NCBI GenBank assembly: GCA_028281785.1
Contig: JANQJG010000005.1
Coordinates: forward strand, 1 to 33,028
Source of the DNA: Rhodospirillales bacterium
GTDB lineage: Bacteria; Pseudomonadota; Alphaproteobacteria; Rhodospirillales; Shumkoniaceae
Direction of reading: 5' to 3'
Length of the DNA stretch: 33,028 nt
The notes beneath the pieces are model-generated. The model was not told where the DNA came from. It made no database searches and saw only the letters and a program-made list of their open reading frames with translations. Position 1 is the stretch's first letter. Each line of letters begins with the position of its first letter. Below, one piece after another: positions 22,553 through 30,347 of this stretch. The position numbers and the translations under genes are program-made.

Positions 22553-23644
22553 GTGGCCCAAATCGTCTTGCAGGAGATCGTCAAGCAGTACGGTTCGCTG
22601 ACGGTCATCGACCACCTGAACCTGACCATGGAGGACAACGAGTTCACGGTGCTGGTCGGGCCGTCCGGCTGCGGCAAGTCCACGACCCTGCGTATGGTCG
22701 CGGGCCTGGAGGACGTCACCGAGGGGGAGATCTTTATCGACGGCAAGGCCGTGACCCATCTGGACCCGAAGGATCGCGACGTCGCCATGGTGTTCCAGGA
22801 CTATGCGCTCTATCCGCATATGAACGTGGCGCGGAACATGTCCTTCGCGCTGCGTCTGGCCCATTACCCCAAGGCCGAGATCGACAAGCGGGTGCGCGAG
22901 GTGGCCGGCACGCTCGGCATCGAGGACCTGCTGCACCGCAAGCCGCGCGAGCTTTCCGGCGGGCAGCGCCAGCGCGTGGCCATGGGCCGGGCACTGGTGC
23001 GGGACGCCAGCACTTTCCTGTTCGACGAGCCGCTGTCGAACCTGGACGCCAAGCTACGGACCCAGATGCGGGCCGAGCTGGCGCTGATGCGGCAGCGCCT
23101 CAACAAGAACATGATCTATGTCACCCACGACCAGGTCGAGGCGATGACGCTCGGCGACCGCATCGTGGTCATGCACGAGGGCTACATCCAGCAGCAGGGC
23201 TCGCCCGAGGAGCTGTTCAAGCGGCCCGCCAACAAATTCGTCGCCGGCTTCATCGGCAGCCCGGCCATGAACTTCCTGGACGGCCAGGTATCGGAGGAGG
23301 GCGGGCATCCCATGGTCAAGGGCGCGGGCTTTTCCTTCCGGCTGCCCGAGACCAGAAGGGAGGCGCTGGCCGGCCGCGGAAATCCGAAGGTGACGGTGGG
23401 CATACGGCCGAGCGTTTTCGTGCCGGCCGAGGAGGGGGCGGACGCGGTGAACCTGATCCGGCTGCCGGCCCTGGTCTCCGAATATATCGGCGCCCATTCC
23501 GTGCTGATCGCCGATTGCGGGGGCACCCAGGTGACGGTGGAGATCGATTCCGAAACCCCGATCGCCGTCGGCCAGGAGCTGAGCTTCACCATCGATCCGG
23601 GAACCATTCATCTGTTCGACACCGAAAGCGAGGAGAGCATCTGA
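22553..23644 (+). CDS. Sugar ABC importer ATPase, UgpC/MsmK family (CUT1)
   Basis: A 363-residue ATPase starting at GTG 22553 (MAQIVLQEIVKQYG), with AGGGGAG upstream; longer frames add only unrelated residues. Walker A is GPSGCGKST (36-44), followed by the Q-loop VFQDYALYPHM, signature LSGGQRQR, Walker B STFLFDEPLSNLD and the switch His in VTHDQ. The C-terminal third (about 240-363) is the MalK-type regulatory OB domain, with VGIRPS and FTIDPGTIHLFD. It energises uptake by the two permeases and binding protein that follow. CUT1 ATPases serve oligosaccharides, polyols and glycerol phosphates. Confidence 0.95.
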   Translation: MAQIVLQEIVKQYGSLTVIDHLNLTMEDNEFTVLVGPSGCGKSTTLRMVAGLEDVTEGEIFIDGKAVTHLDPKDRDVAMVFQDYALYPHMNVARNMSFALRLAHYPKAEIDKRVREVAGTLGIEDLLHRKPRELSGGQRQRVAMGRALVRDASTFLFDEPLSNLDAKLRTQMRAELALMRQRLNKNMIYVTHDQVEAMTLGDRIVVMHEGYIQQQGSPEELFKRPANKFVAGFIGSPAMNFLDGQVSEEGGHPMVKGAGFSFRLPETRREALAGRGNPKVTVGIRPSVFVPAEEGADAVNLIRLPALVSEYIGAHSVLIADCGGTQVTVEIDSETPIAVGQELSFTIDPGTIHLFDTESEESI

Positions 23645-23716
23645 ACGAGGCCTAGAACCGTGGGGTGGACACGCGCCCCGGAACAAACTCAAACGACCAT
23701 AAGGGAGACAACGAAG

Positions 23717-25060
23717 ATGCACATGATGAAGAGGTCATTTCTGATCGCGGCGGCCGGCGTCGCGGCCGCCGGCCTGACGGTCGGCGCGGCCCTCGCCAAC
23801 CCGTACGACGAGTACGAGGGCACGACGCTGGTGGTGAACTTCCCGGCCCATCCGCACTATGACGCGGTGAAGAAGGTTCTGCCCGACTTCACTAAGGAAA
23901 CCGGGATCGAGGTCGAGGTCGACACGCTCCAGTATCTGCGCATGCGCGACAAGCAGCTTTTGGAGATGAGCAAGCCTGAGGGCGACTACGACCTGATCGC
24001 CTATGTGGTGTTCTGGAAGACCGAATACGCGGCGAAGGGCCTGATCGAGCCTTTGGCTCCGTACTTCCTGAACACCAAGCTCGCCGACCCGGATTACGAC
24101 CCCGACGACCTGATCACCGCCTATGTGGAGAACATCGGCCTGGTCGGCGGCAAGAAGGGCTACCTGCCCGGCCCGACGGCGATGCTGATCGGCGTGCCCT
24201 TCGGGTCCGAAACCTCGGTGCTCGGCTACCGCACCGATATCTTCGAGAAGCACAATCTGAAGGTCCCGGAGACCTATGACGAGCTGCTCGATCTCGCCTG
24301 CAAGATCCCCGAGCTCGAGCCCGGCATGGCGGGACTCACCAGCCGCGGCCAGGCCGGCCATCAGGTCGTCCATGCCTGGCTGCTGCATCTGGCGCCGCTG
24401 GGCGGGCGCATCTTCGACGACCGTTGGGAGCCGCGCTTCAACGACGCGGCCGGCATCGAGGCGGCGGAGGCGCTGAAGAAGATCCTGGAATGCGGCCCAG
24501 AGGGCGGCACCAGCTTCGGCTTCTCGGAGATGAAGAACGCCTTCCTGCAAGGCAATTCGGCGATGTTCCTGGATTCGCTCTCCATCGCCGGCGAGGCGAA
24601 CGATCCCGCCAAGTCCAAGATCGCCGGCAATGTCGGCTGGGCCATGCATCCCGAGGGCGTGCGCCGCGGCTCCCAGACCGGTGGCTTCGGCATCGCCATC
24701 CCCTCCAACGCGAAGAACCGGGAAGCCGCCTTCCTGCTGCTGCAATGGCTGACCAGCAAGGAGACCGACAAGAAGATCGCGCTCGCCGGCGGCTCGGCCA
24801 GCCGCTTCTCCACCCTCGAAGACCCGAAGATGCAGAAGCAGTTCCCCTACTACAAGGTCTTCGCGGAAGCCCTGCGGTACGCGGACCCCGACTGGCGGCC
24901 GATCATCCCCGAATGGGGCGAGCTAAACGCGCCCAATTTCGGCGTCGCCTTGTCCGAGGCCGTGACCGGCGAGAAGCCCGTAAAGCAGGCCCTCGACGAC
25001 CTGGTCCCGCGGGTGCGCGATATCATGGAGAAGGCCGGTTACTACAGCTGGTCGCAGTAA
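23717..25060 (+). CDS. ABC sugar-binding protein, family 1
   Basis: A 447-residue periplasmic protein starting at ATG 23717 after AAGGGAG. The signal peptide is MHMMKRS with a hydrophobic core and cleavage near ALA/NPYDEY. The mature part resembles family 1 solute-binding proteins: GTTLVVNFPAHPHYD at its start, then FTKETGIEVEVDTLQY, YRTDIFEKHNLKVPETYDELLDLACKI and a late GGFGIAIPSNAKNREAAFLLLQWL. Such proteins bind sugars or polyols with aromatic residues. A strong hairpin follows the stop codon, probably raising its level over the permeases. The ligand is unknown. Confidence 0.93.
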   Translation: MHMMKRSFLIAAAGVAAAGLTVGAALANPYDEYEGTTLVVNFPAHPHYDAVKKVLPDFTKETGIEVEVDTLQYLRMRDKQLLEMSKPEGDYDLIAYVVFWKTEYAAKGLIEPLAPYFLNTKLADPDYDPDDLITAYVENIGLVGGKKGYLPGPTAMLIGVPFGSETSVLGYRTDIFEKHNLKVPETYDELLDLACKIPELEPGMAGLTSRGQAGHQVVHAWLLHLAPLGGRIFDDRWEPRFNDAAGIEAAEALKKILECGPEGGTSFGFSEMKNAFLQGNSAMFLDSLSIAGEANDPAKSKIAGNVGWAMHPEGVRRGSQTGGFGIAIPSNAKNREAAFLLLQWLTSKETDKKIALAGGSASRFSTLEDPKMQKQFPYYKVFAEALRYADPDWRPIIPEWGELNAPNFGVALSEAVTGEKPVKQALDDLVPRVRDIMEKAGYYSWSQ

Positions 25061-25072
25061 CACGCGGAACGG

Positions 25073-25096
25073 CTCCGGGGGTTTCGGCCCCCGGAG
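25073..25096 (+). promoter_or_regulatory. Hairpin after the binding-protein gene
   Basis: CTCCGGGGG (25073-25081) and CCCCCGGAG (25088-25096) form a perfect 9-bp stem with loop TTTCGG, 12 nt past the stop. There is no U-run and the permease gene follows at 25153, so an mRNA-stabilising or partial-attenuation role fits. It parallels the hairpin after tctC at 6746-6782. Confidence 0.7.
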
Positions 25097-25152
25097 GCCG
25101 GCCCGGGAAGATGGCAACAGAGATCACCAAGGGCGGATAAGGCGGCGTCCAG

Positions 25153-26052
25153 ATGTCGGTTCGACGAAAGGCCAATCGATCCACTCCCTATCTGTTCCTG
25201 TTGCCGGCCGCGCTGGTGATGGCGCTGGGGCTGCTGTATCCGGTCCTGCGCTCGGCGTGGCTGAGCTTCCACGACTGGAAGCTGGGAACGCCGCCGGACG
25301 CCGCCGTCTTCACGGGGTGGGAGAACTACATCTTCCTACTCGAGGACCCCAAGGTCCTGGAATCGACCCTCGTCACCCTGACCTTCGCCTTCAGCGTGGT
25401 CGCGCTGGAGGTGGTGATCGGGGTGGCGCTGGCGCTCCTTCTCGAACGTCCGATCCGCGGGATGACGGTTTTCCGGACGATCTTCATCCTGCCGATGATG
25501 ATCGCGCCGATCGTCGTCGGCCTGATCTGGCGCTACATGTACAGCGAGCAGTTCGGGATTCTGAACCAGATGCTGAAGGCCATCGGCCTGGGCGGGGTTC
25601 CCTGGCTGTCCTCGCCCGACATGGCGCTGATCTCGGTGATCATCGCCGATGTCTGGCAATGGACGCCGTTCATCTTCATTCTCGCCATGGCGGCCCTGCA
25701 GAGCCTGCCGAGCTCGGCCTTGGAGGCGGCGCGTATCGACGGCGCGACGCCGCTGCAAACGGTCTTCTACATCAAGATCCCGCTGATGATGCCGGTGATC
25801 ATCGTGGCCACGCTGCTGCGCCTGATCGACGCCTTCAAGGTGCTGGAGGTGATTTTCATCATGACCTATGGCGGGCCTGGATTGAGCACCGAGATCCTCT
25901 CGCTGCACATCTACAAGACGGCCTTCGTCAGCCAACAGCTGGGCCGCGCCTCGGCCCTGTCCAATCTGTTGCTGATGATCGTTCTGTGCCTCAGCATCGC
26001 GCTGTTCGTGTTCAACAAGGTCCGCGAGGGCCAAGCCCAACGGACCCGGTGA
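25153..26052 (+). CDS. ABC sugar permease (MalF/UgpA type)
   Basis: A 299-residue inner-membrane protein with six helices: a first helix about 11-35 (PYLFLLPAALVMALGLLYPVL, read as one segment) and a core of five from about 75 to 290. The EAA loop that docks to the ATPase reads EAARIDGATPLQTVFYIKIPLMMPV (about 195-220). ATG 25153 is preceded by a weak purine stretch. It forms the pore with the permease encoded immediately downstream. Its place after the binding protein is the usual CUT1 order. Confidence 0.94.
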   Translation: MSVRRKANRSTPYLFLLPAALVMALGLLYPVLRSAWLSFHDWKLGTPPDAAVFTGWENYIFLLEDPKVLESTLVTLTFAFSVVALEVVIGVALALLLERPIRGMTVFRTIFILPMMIAPIVVGLIWRYMYSEQFGILNQMLKAIGLGGVPWLSSPDMALISVIIADVWQWTPFIFILAMAALQSLPSSALEAARIDGATPLQTVFYIKIPLMMPVIIVATLLRLIDAFKVLEVIFIMTYGGPGLSTEILSLHIYKTAFVSQQLGRASALSNLLLMIVLCLSIALFVFNKVREGQAQRTR

Positions 26053-26062
26053 GGATTTGATC

Positions 26063-26890
26063 ATGCGTTCGAAGCAGCTGGGCACCATCGGATACTACGG
26101 GTTGCTGATCATTCTGGCGCTGATCTGCCTGGGGCCGATCATCCTGATGCTCACGACCTCGCTGAAGCTCAAGACCCAGATCTTCGACGACAGTTTCTCC
26201 TTCTTCTTCATGCCGACGCTCACGAACTATGTGGCGGTGTTCCAGGACGAGCGTCTGGGCCGCGACCTCAGCAACTCCCTGATCGTCGGCCTGGTCTCGA
26301 CCGTCATCACGTTGACGCTCGGCTGCATGGCGGCCTATGCCCTGGTGCGGTTCCGGTTCATGGGGCGGGACGCGGTCTCGATCACGACGCTGCTGCTGCG
26401 CATGGTGCCGCCGGCGGTCCTGGTGGTGCCGGTCTTCATGATCTGGACCTATGACCTGAGCCTGACGAACACGCTGACGGGCGTCATCATCATCTATGTC
26501 GCGCTCAATCTGCCCTTCGTGATCTGGATCCTGCAAAGCTTCATCGAGCAGGTCCCGCCGGCGCTGGAGGAAGCCGCTCGCATGGACGGCGCCAACCCGT
26601 TCCAGGTCTTTTTCCTGGTTGTCCTGCCGCTGATCCGGCCGGGACTCGCGGCCGCCGCGATTTTTACCTTCAGGATCGCCTGGAACGAGTTCATCCTGGC
26701 CCTCGTCCTGACCAATCGGGTGACGCGGACCATACCGGTGAAGGTTTCGCTGTTCATCACCGAGCACAATATCGAATGGGGACAGATCATGGCCATTGGC
26801 ACGCTGATCGCGATCCCGCCGCTGGTCTTCACCTTCGTCGCCTCCAAGCAGATTATCACCGGGCTGACCGCCGGCGCCGTGAAGGGATGA
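26063..26890 (+). CDS. ABC sugar permease (MalG/UgpE type)
   Basis: A 275-residue inner-membrane protein. I chose ATG 26063 because GAGGA, overlapping the stop of the previous permease, lies 8 nt upstream; an in-frame TTG two codons earlier is less likely. The first helix is at about 10-30 (YYGLLIILALICLGPIILML) and five more follow. The EAA loop reads EEAARMDGANPFQVFFLVVLPLIRPG (about 170-195). The ending, ASKQIITGLTAGAVKG, is standard for MalG-type permeases. It is the second half of the transmembrane pore and is tightly linked to the next gene, 4 nt away. Confidence 0.94.
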   Translation: MRSKQLGTIGYYGLLIILALICLGPIILMLTTSLKLKTQIFDDSFSFFFMPTLTNYVAVFQDERLGRDLSNSLIVGLVSTVITLTLGCMAAYALVRFRFMGRDAVSITTLLLRMVPPAVLVVPVFMIWTYDLSLTNTLTGVIIIYVALNLPFVIWILQSFIEQVPPALEEAARMDGANPFQVFFLVVLPLIRPGLAAAAIFTFRIAWNEFILALVLTNRVTRTIPVKVSLFITEHNIEWGQIMAIGTLIAIPPLVFTFVASKQIITGLTAGAVKG

Positions 26891-26894
26891 TCTG

Positions 26895-28115
26895 ATGACA
26901 GTCGAGGCATTCAGGTTCGTGGCCGTGATCGGCACCCTGGACACGAAGGGGCCGGAAATCGCGTTTCTTCTGGACAGCCTGCGCGCGCTCGATCTCGAAA
27001 CGAAGCTGGTCGATTTGGGCGTGCTGGGCGATCCGCAGATCGACGCCGACGTGACCCGCGAGGCGGTGGCGGCGCAGGCGGGCAGCTCGATCCGGGAGCT
27101 CCGTGCCGATACCCGGGACAAGGTCAAGGCGGTGACGACGATGGGCCGCGGCGCCATTTCGATCCTCGAGGAATGGCTCGCCGAGGACAGGCTGGTGGGC
27201 GTGATCTCGCTCGGCGGCGGGGTCGGCACCTGGGTGGCCACGACCGTCATGCGGTCCCTGCCGCTGGGCCTGCCGAAGATCGTGGTCTCGACCCTGCCTT
27301 TCGACGTCCGACCCCATCTCGGCGCCCGGGACATCGTGGTCTTCCCCTCGGTGGCCGACGTGCTCGGCCTCAATCCTCCCCTTCGGACGATCCTGCGACA
27401 GGCGGCCGCGGCCCTGGCCGGCATGGCGGCGGTGCCGTTGCCGGCCGCGACGGGAAGGCCGCTGATCGGGATGACGGGGATGGGCATCACGACCCCGGCG
27501 GTGCTGGCCGTCCGTGAGATTCTCGAGAGTGATGGCTACGAGGTGGCCAGCTTCCACGCGACCGGGCTTGGGGGCAGGGCCTTCGAGGAGTGGGTCGGGA
27601 TGGGCATGTTTCCGGCCGTGCTCGACCTGACGACCCATGAGCTTACGGACGATCTGTTTGGCGGAACCGGCGCGACCGGCGACGTAAGGCTGGAAAACGC
27701 TACGCGGATGGGGCTTCCGCAGGTTGTGGCGCCGGGGGGGCTCGACATTATCAGCCGCGGCCCGGTCGAGACCCTGAGCCGGACTGAGCGGAAGCGGCCG
27801 CACTACCGCCACAGCCCCTTCTTCACCCATGTGCGGGTGCCGGAGTCGGGTATGCGGCGGGTGGCCAGCCGGCTTGCCGGCAAGCTCAACCAGGGCGACG
27901 GCCCGATCGTGGTCGCGATTCCGTTGAAGGGGTTTTCGGATCAGGCGCGCGCGGGCGGCCAGATCCACGACCCGGAGGCGGATGCGGCTTTTTCCGAGAC
28001 TTTGAAGAGCAAAGCCAGGAAAAATATTCGTATCGTCGAAATAGACGCACATATAAATGACCGTGAATTCGCTGTATGTATCTGTCATTTATTAAAAGAT
28101 GTCACGAAAATATAG
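26895..28115 (+). CDS. Tm-1-like ATP-binding protein (UPF0261)
   Basis: A 406-residue cytoplasmic protein. It opens with FVAVIGTLDTKGPEIAFLLD (about 7-26), the nucleotide-binding start of the UPF0261/Tm-1 family. TTMGRGAISILEEW, VISLGGGVGTWVATTVMRSLPLG, TGMGITTPAVLAVREILESDGYEVASFHATGLGGRAFEEW (read as consecutive motifs) and the ending VEIDAHINDREFAV follow. Tomato Tm-1 binds ATP and a viral helicase; bacterial members have no settled function but often sit beside sugar or organic-acid catabolic genes. It starts 4 nt after the permease, so it is part of the ABC operon. Its last 35 codons are markedly AT-rich. Confidence 0.9.
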   Translation: MTVEAFRFVAVIGTLDTKGPEIAFLLDSLRALDLETKLVDLGVLGDPQIDADVTREAVAAQAGSSIRELRADTRDKVKAVTTMGRGAISILEEWLAEDRLVGVISLGGGVGTWVATTVMRSLPLGLPKIVVSTLPFDVRPHLGARDIVVFPSVADVLGLNPPLRTILRQAAAALAGMAAVPLPAATGRPLIGMTGMGITTPAVLAVREILESDGYEVASFHATGLGGRAFEEWVGMGMFPAVLDLTTHELTDDLFGGTGATGDVRLENATRMGLPQVVAPGGLDIISRGPVETLSRTERKRPHYRHSPFFTHVRVPESGMRRVASRLAGKLNQGDGPIVVAIPLKGFSDQARAGGQIHDPEADAAFSETLKSKARKNIRIVEIDAHINDREFAVCICHLLKDVTKI

Positions 28116-28144
28116 ATAACGGAAAATATAAATGGAGCTGATAC
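28010..28144. other. AT-rich pocket with possible internal promoter
   Basis: Across the 3' end of the Tm-1-like gene and the 29-bp gap that follows, the sequence turns strongly AT-rich. It contains TTATTA and TATAGA 16 nt apart (near 28090-28117) and a TATAAA near 28129. This could be a second promoter for the aldolase-kinase-mutase-lactonase genes. GGAG near 28134 is the ribosome site of the next gene. Confidence 0.4.
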
Positions 28145-28756
28145 ATGCAGTTGCAAGCAGTAGCCGTGGGAAGTGACGCGACGGCGAAGATGCGCGAGTT
28201 GATGGAAGTCGCGCAACGTTCCTACCAACGGGGCCTCCAGACCGGAACCGGCGGAAATATCAGCATTCGCCTGGGACAGCAGGACGCGGTCGTGATCAAG
28301 CCGAGCGGCGTGGGCTTCGCGGAATGCGCGGAGGATAACCTGCTGGTCGTCGATCTGCACGGTACCATCCTTCAGGGAACCCACAAGCCGAGCAAGGACA
28401 TGGACTTTCATGTGGGGATCTATCGGGCGCGCCCGGATGTCCAGGGCATCGTCCATGTCCATTCGCCTTGGGCCACGGCCTGGGCCTCGGCCGGCCGCGA
28501 GATCCCGACGCTGACCGTCCACAGTCGCGACAAGATGGGGCGGATTCCGGTGGTGCCCACGGGGCCCGGCGGCGGCAACCAGAACCCCGACGACATCGTC
28601 GAGGTCTATCGTGACGAGTCCCGCAAGGCCGTGCTGCTGGAGAACCACGGCTCCGTCGGCGTTGGCAAGACATTGCTGGCGGCGGAGCAGGTGGTGGAGT
28701 TGATCGAGGAGACGGCGCAGATCGCGGCTGTCGCCGAGATGCTTCGAGGCCGGTGA
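28145..28756 (+). CDS. Class II aldolase/adducin-family protein
   Basis: A 203-residue protein starting at ATG 28145 after GGAG. TGTGGNIS (33-40) and KPSGVGF (52-58) form the phosphate site. The zinc ligands are His104 and His106 (VHVHS) and a third His in ENHGSVGVG. Where FucA has its catalytic Glu (PSSE), this protein has PSKD, so Asp85 would replace it. It could be a true aldolase with a shifted acid, or a dehydratase or epimerase of the same fold. It lies between the Tm-1-like and FGGY kinase genes in the same direction, so it should act on the kinase or mutase product. Confidence 0.86.
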   Translation: MQLQAVAVGSDATAKMRELMEVAQRSYQRGLQTGTGGNISIRLGQQDAVVIKPSGVGFAECAEDNLLVVDLHGTILQGTHKPSKDMDFHVGIYRARPDVQGIVHVHSPWATAWASAGREIPTLTVHSRDKMGRIPVVPTGPGGGNQNPDDIVEVYRDESRKAVLLENHGSVGVGKTLLAAEQVVELIEETAQIAAVAEMLRGR

Positions 28757-28793
28757 CGGCACCGTTCGCGGCAGAAACAATCGGAGGGGAATG

Positions 28794-30347
28794 ATGGCCG
28801 CGGACTCTTACGTCCTGGGCATCGATATCGGCACCTCCGGCGTCAAGGCGCTGGTGGTCGATCGCGGGGGCGCCGTCGTCGCCCGGGGCGCGGCCGGGCT
28901 GCCGGCGCCGGTGGCGGTCGGCAACCGCCGCGAGCAGGACGCGAACCTCTGGTGGGCCGCCGCGATCGGCGCCATCCATCATGCGGTGCGCGAACTGCGT
29001 GCCGCCGGCGGCGCGGGAGAGGCGATCGTCGCGGTGGCGGTCGACGCGACCTCCGGCACGGTGGTGCCCGTCGACAAGACCCTGAGGCCGCTTTGTCCGG
29101 GACTGATGTACAATGACGGGCGGGCCGTGGCCGAGGCGTCGCGGCTCAACGAGATCGGAGCGACGACGCTCGACCGCCTGGGATACCGGTTCAACGCGTC
29201 CTTCGGCCTGGCCAAGATCCTGTGGCTTCATCAGCAGGAGCCGCGGGTTATGGAGAACGCGTCGCTCGTGCTCCATCAATCGGACTATCTGACGGCGCGG
29301 CTGGCCGATCTGACGCCCGCGGACGGGGCGATCCTGACCGACGAGTCCAACTCGTTGAAATCCGGCTATGACATCCTCGACCGGCGCTGGCCGGACTATC
29401 TGTCGGACGCGGGCATCGACGCCGGAAAACTGCCGGGCGTGGCCGCCATCGGCGCACCCATCGGCAAGGTCGGCCGGAACATGGCGGCGGAGCTGGGGCT
29501 CAGTCCCGACTGCGAGATCGTCGGCGGCATGTCGGACGGAACGGCGGCCTGTGCCGCATCCGGCGCGCGCCGGGTGGGCGACATGAACACGACGCTCGGC
29601 ACGACGGTGGTGTGGAAGACGATCACTTCGCAACTGGTGAAGGATGCGGCTGGCCGGCTCTATTCCCACCGCCATCCGGGAGGCGCCTTCCTGCCCGGCG
29701 GGGCCGGCAATGCCGGCGGCGAAGGCATTCGCCGGTTCGCCGCGGGCGACGCGACGGACGCCGGCGCGCGGCTCGGCCGGTTGGCGGCGGCACTGACACC
29801 GGGAGCGCCTTCGGGCGCGATCACCTATCCGCTGCCGGCGCCGGGGGAACGCTTCCCGTTCGTGGACAGTGATTTCGCGCCCTTCACCACCGCGGGCCCG
29901 GAGGACGAGGGGGCGCTCTATCGCTCTTGCCTGGAAGGCGTCGCCTGCATCGAGCGGTGGGGATACGAGGTTGCGGCCGAGCTGGGCGCCGAATGCGGCG
30001 GTGAGGTGTGGACGGCGGGGAAGGGCGCCGAGATCGACCCCTGGATGCAGATCCGCGCCGATACGCTGGGGCGTCCCGTCTGCCGGGCCGCCCACCCCGA
30101 GTCGGGCTTCGGGTCGGCCCTGGTCGCGGCGATGAACAGTTGGTTCGGCGGCTCCTGGGAGGAGACCGTCGCGCAAATGAACCGCGAGACCTTTCGTTGC
30201 GAGCCCGACGCCTCCCGGCGTCAGGCCTATGAAGACATGTACGGCCGGTTCCGCGCGATCTGCGAGGAGCGGCGGGGGGCGGGCGAGGCGTCCCGGGAGG
30301 AAGCGGCCGGCGCGGCGAAGCTGCCATCAAAGGAGGGCCAGGGATGA
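28794..30347 (+). CDS. FGGY-family carbohydrate kinase
   Basis: A 517-residue two-domain kinase. Two ATGs are adjacent (28791, 28794), and the second has better spacing from GGAGGGGA. The N-terminal ATPase lobe has YVLGIDIGTSGVKALVVD (about 5-22), VDATSGTVVPVD and GLMYNDGRA. The C-terminal lobe has GGMSDGTAACAASGA, MNTTLGTTVVWK and TAGKGAEIDPWMQIRADTLGRPV. It transfers phosphate from ATP to a sugar, ketose or polyol; ribulo- and xylulokinase-like features are mixed, so the substrate is open. The last 30 residues (GAGEASREEAAGAAK) look disordered. Its stop overlaps the next start (ATGA). Confidence 0.92.
   Translation: MAADSYVLGIDIGTSGVKALVVDRGGAVVARGAAGLPAPVAVGNRREQDANLWWAAAIGAIHHAVRELRAAGGAGEAIVAVAVDATSGTVVPVDKTLRPLCPGLMYNDGRAVAEASRLNEIGATTLDRLGYRFNASFGLAKILWLHQQEPRVMENASLVLHQSDYLTARLADLTPADGAILTDESNSLKSGYDILDRRWPDYLSDAGIDAGKLPGVAAIGAPIGKVGRNMAAELGLSPDCEIVGGMSDGTAACAASGARRVGDMNTTLGTTVVWKTITSQLVKDAAGRLYSHRHPGGAFLPGGAGNAGGEGIRRFAAGDATDAGARLGRLAAALTPGAPSGAITYPLPAPGERFPFVDSDFAPFTTAGPEDEGALYRSCLEGVACIERWGYEVAAELGAECGGEVWTAGKGAEIDPWMQIRADTLGRPVCRAAHPESGFGSALVAAMNSWFGGSWEETVAQMNRETFRCEPDASRRQAYEDMYGRFRAICEERRGAGEASREEAAGAAKLPSKEGQG

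Noticed and set aside
28296..30176. 626-codon minus-strand open frame opposite the FGGY kinase
   Set aside because: No recognisable motif, Arg/Ala/Gly-rich, and fully antisense to conserved aldolase and kinase genes.
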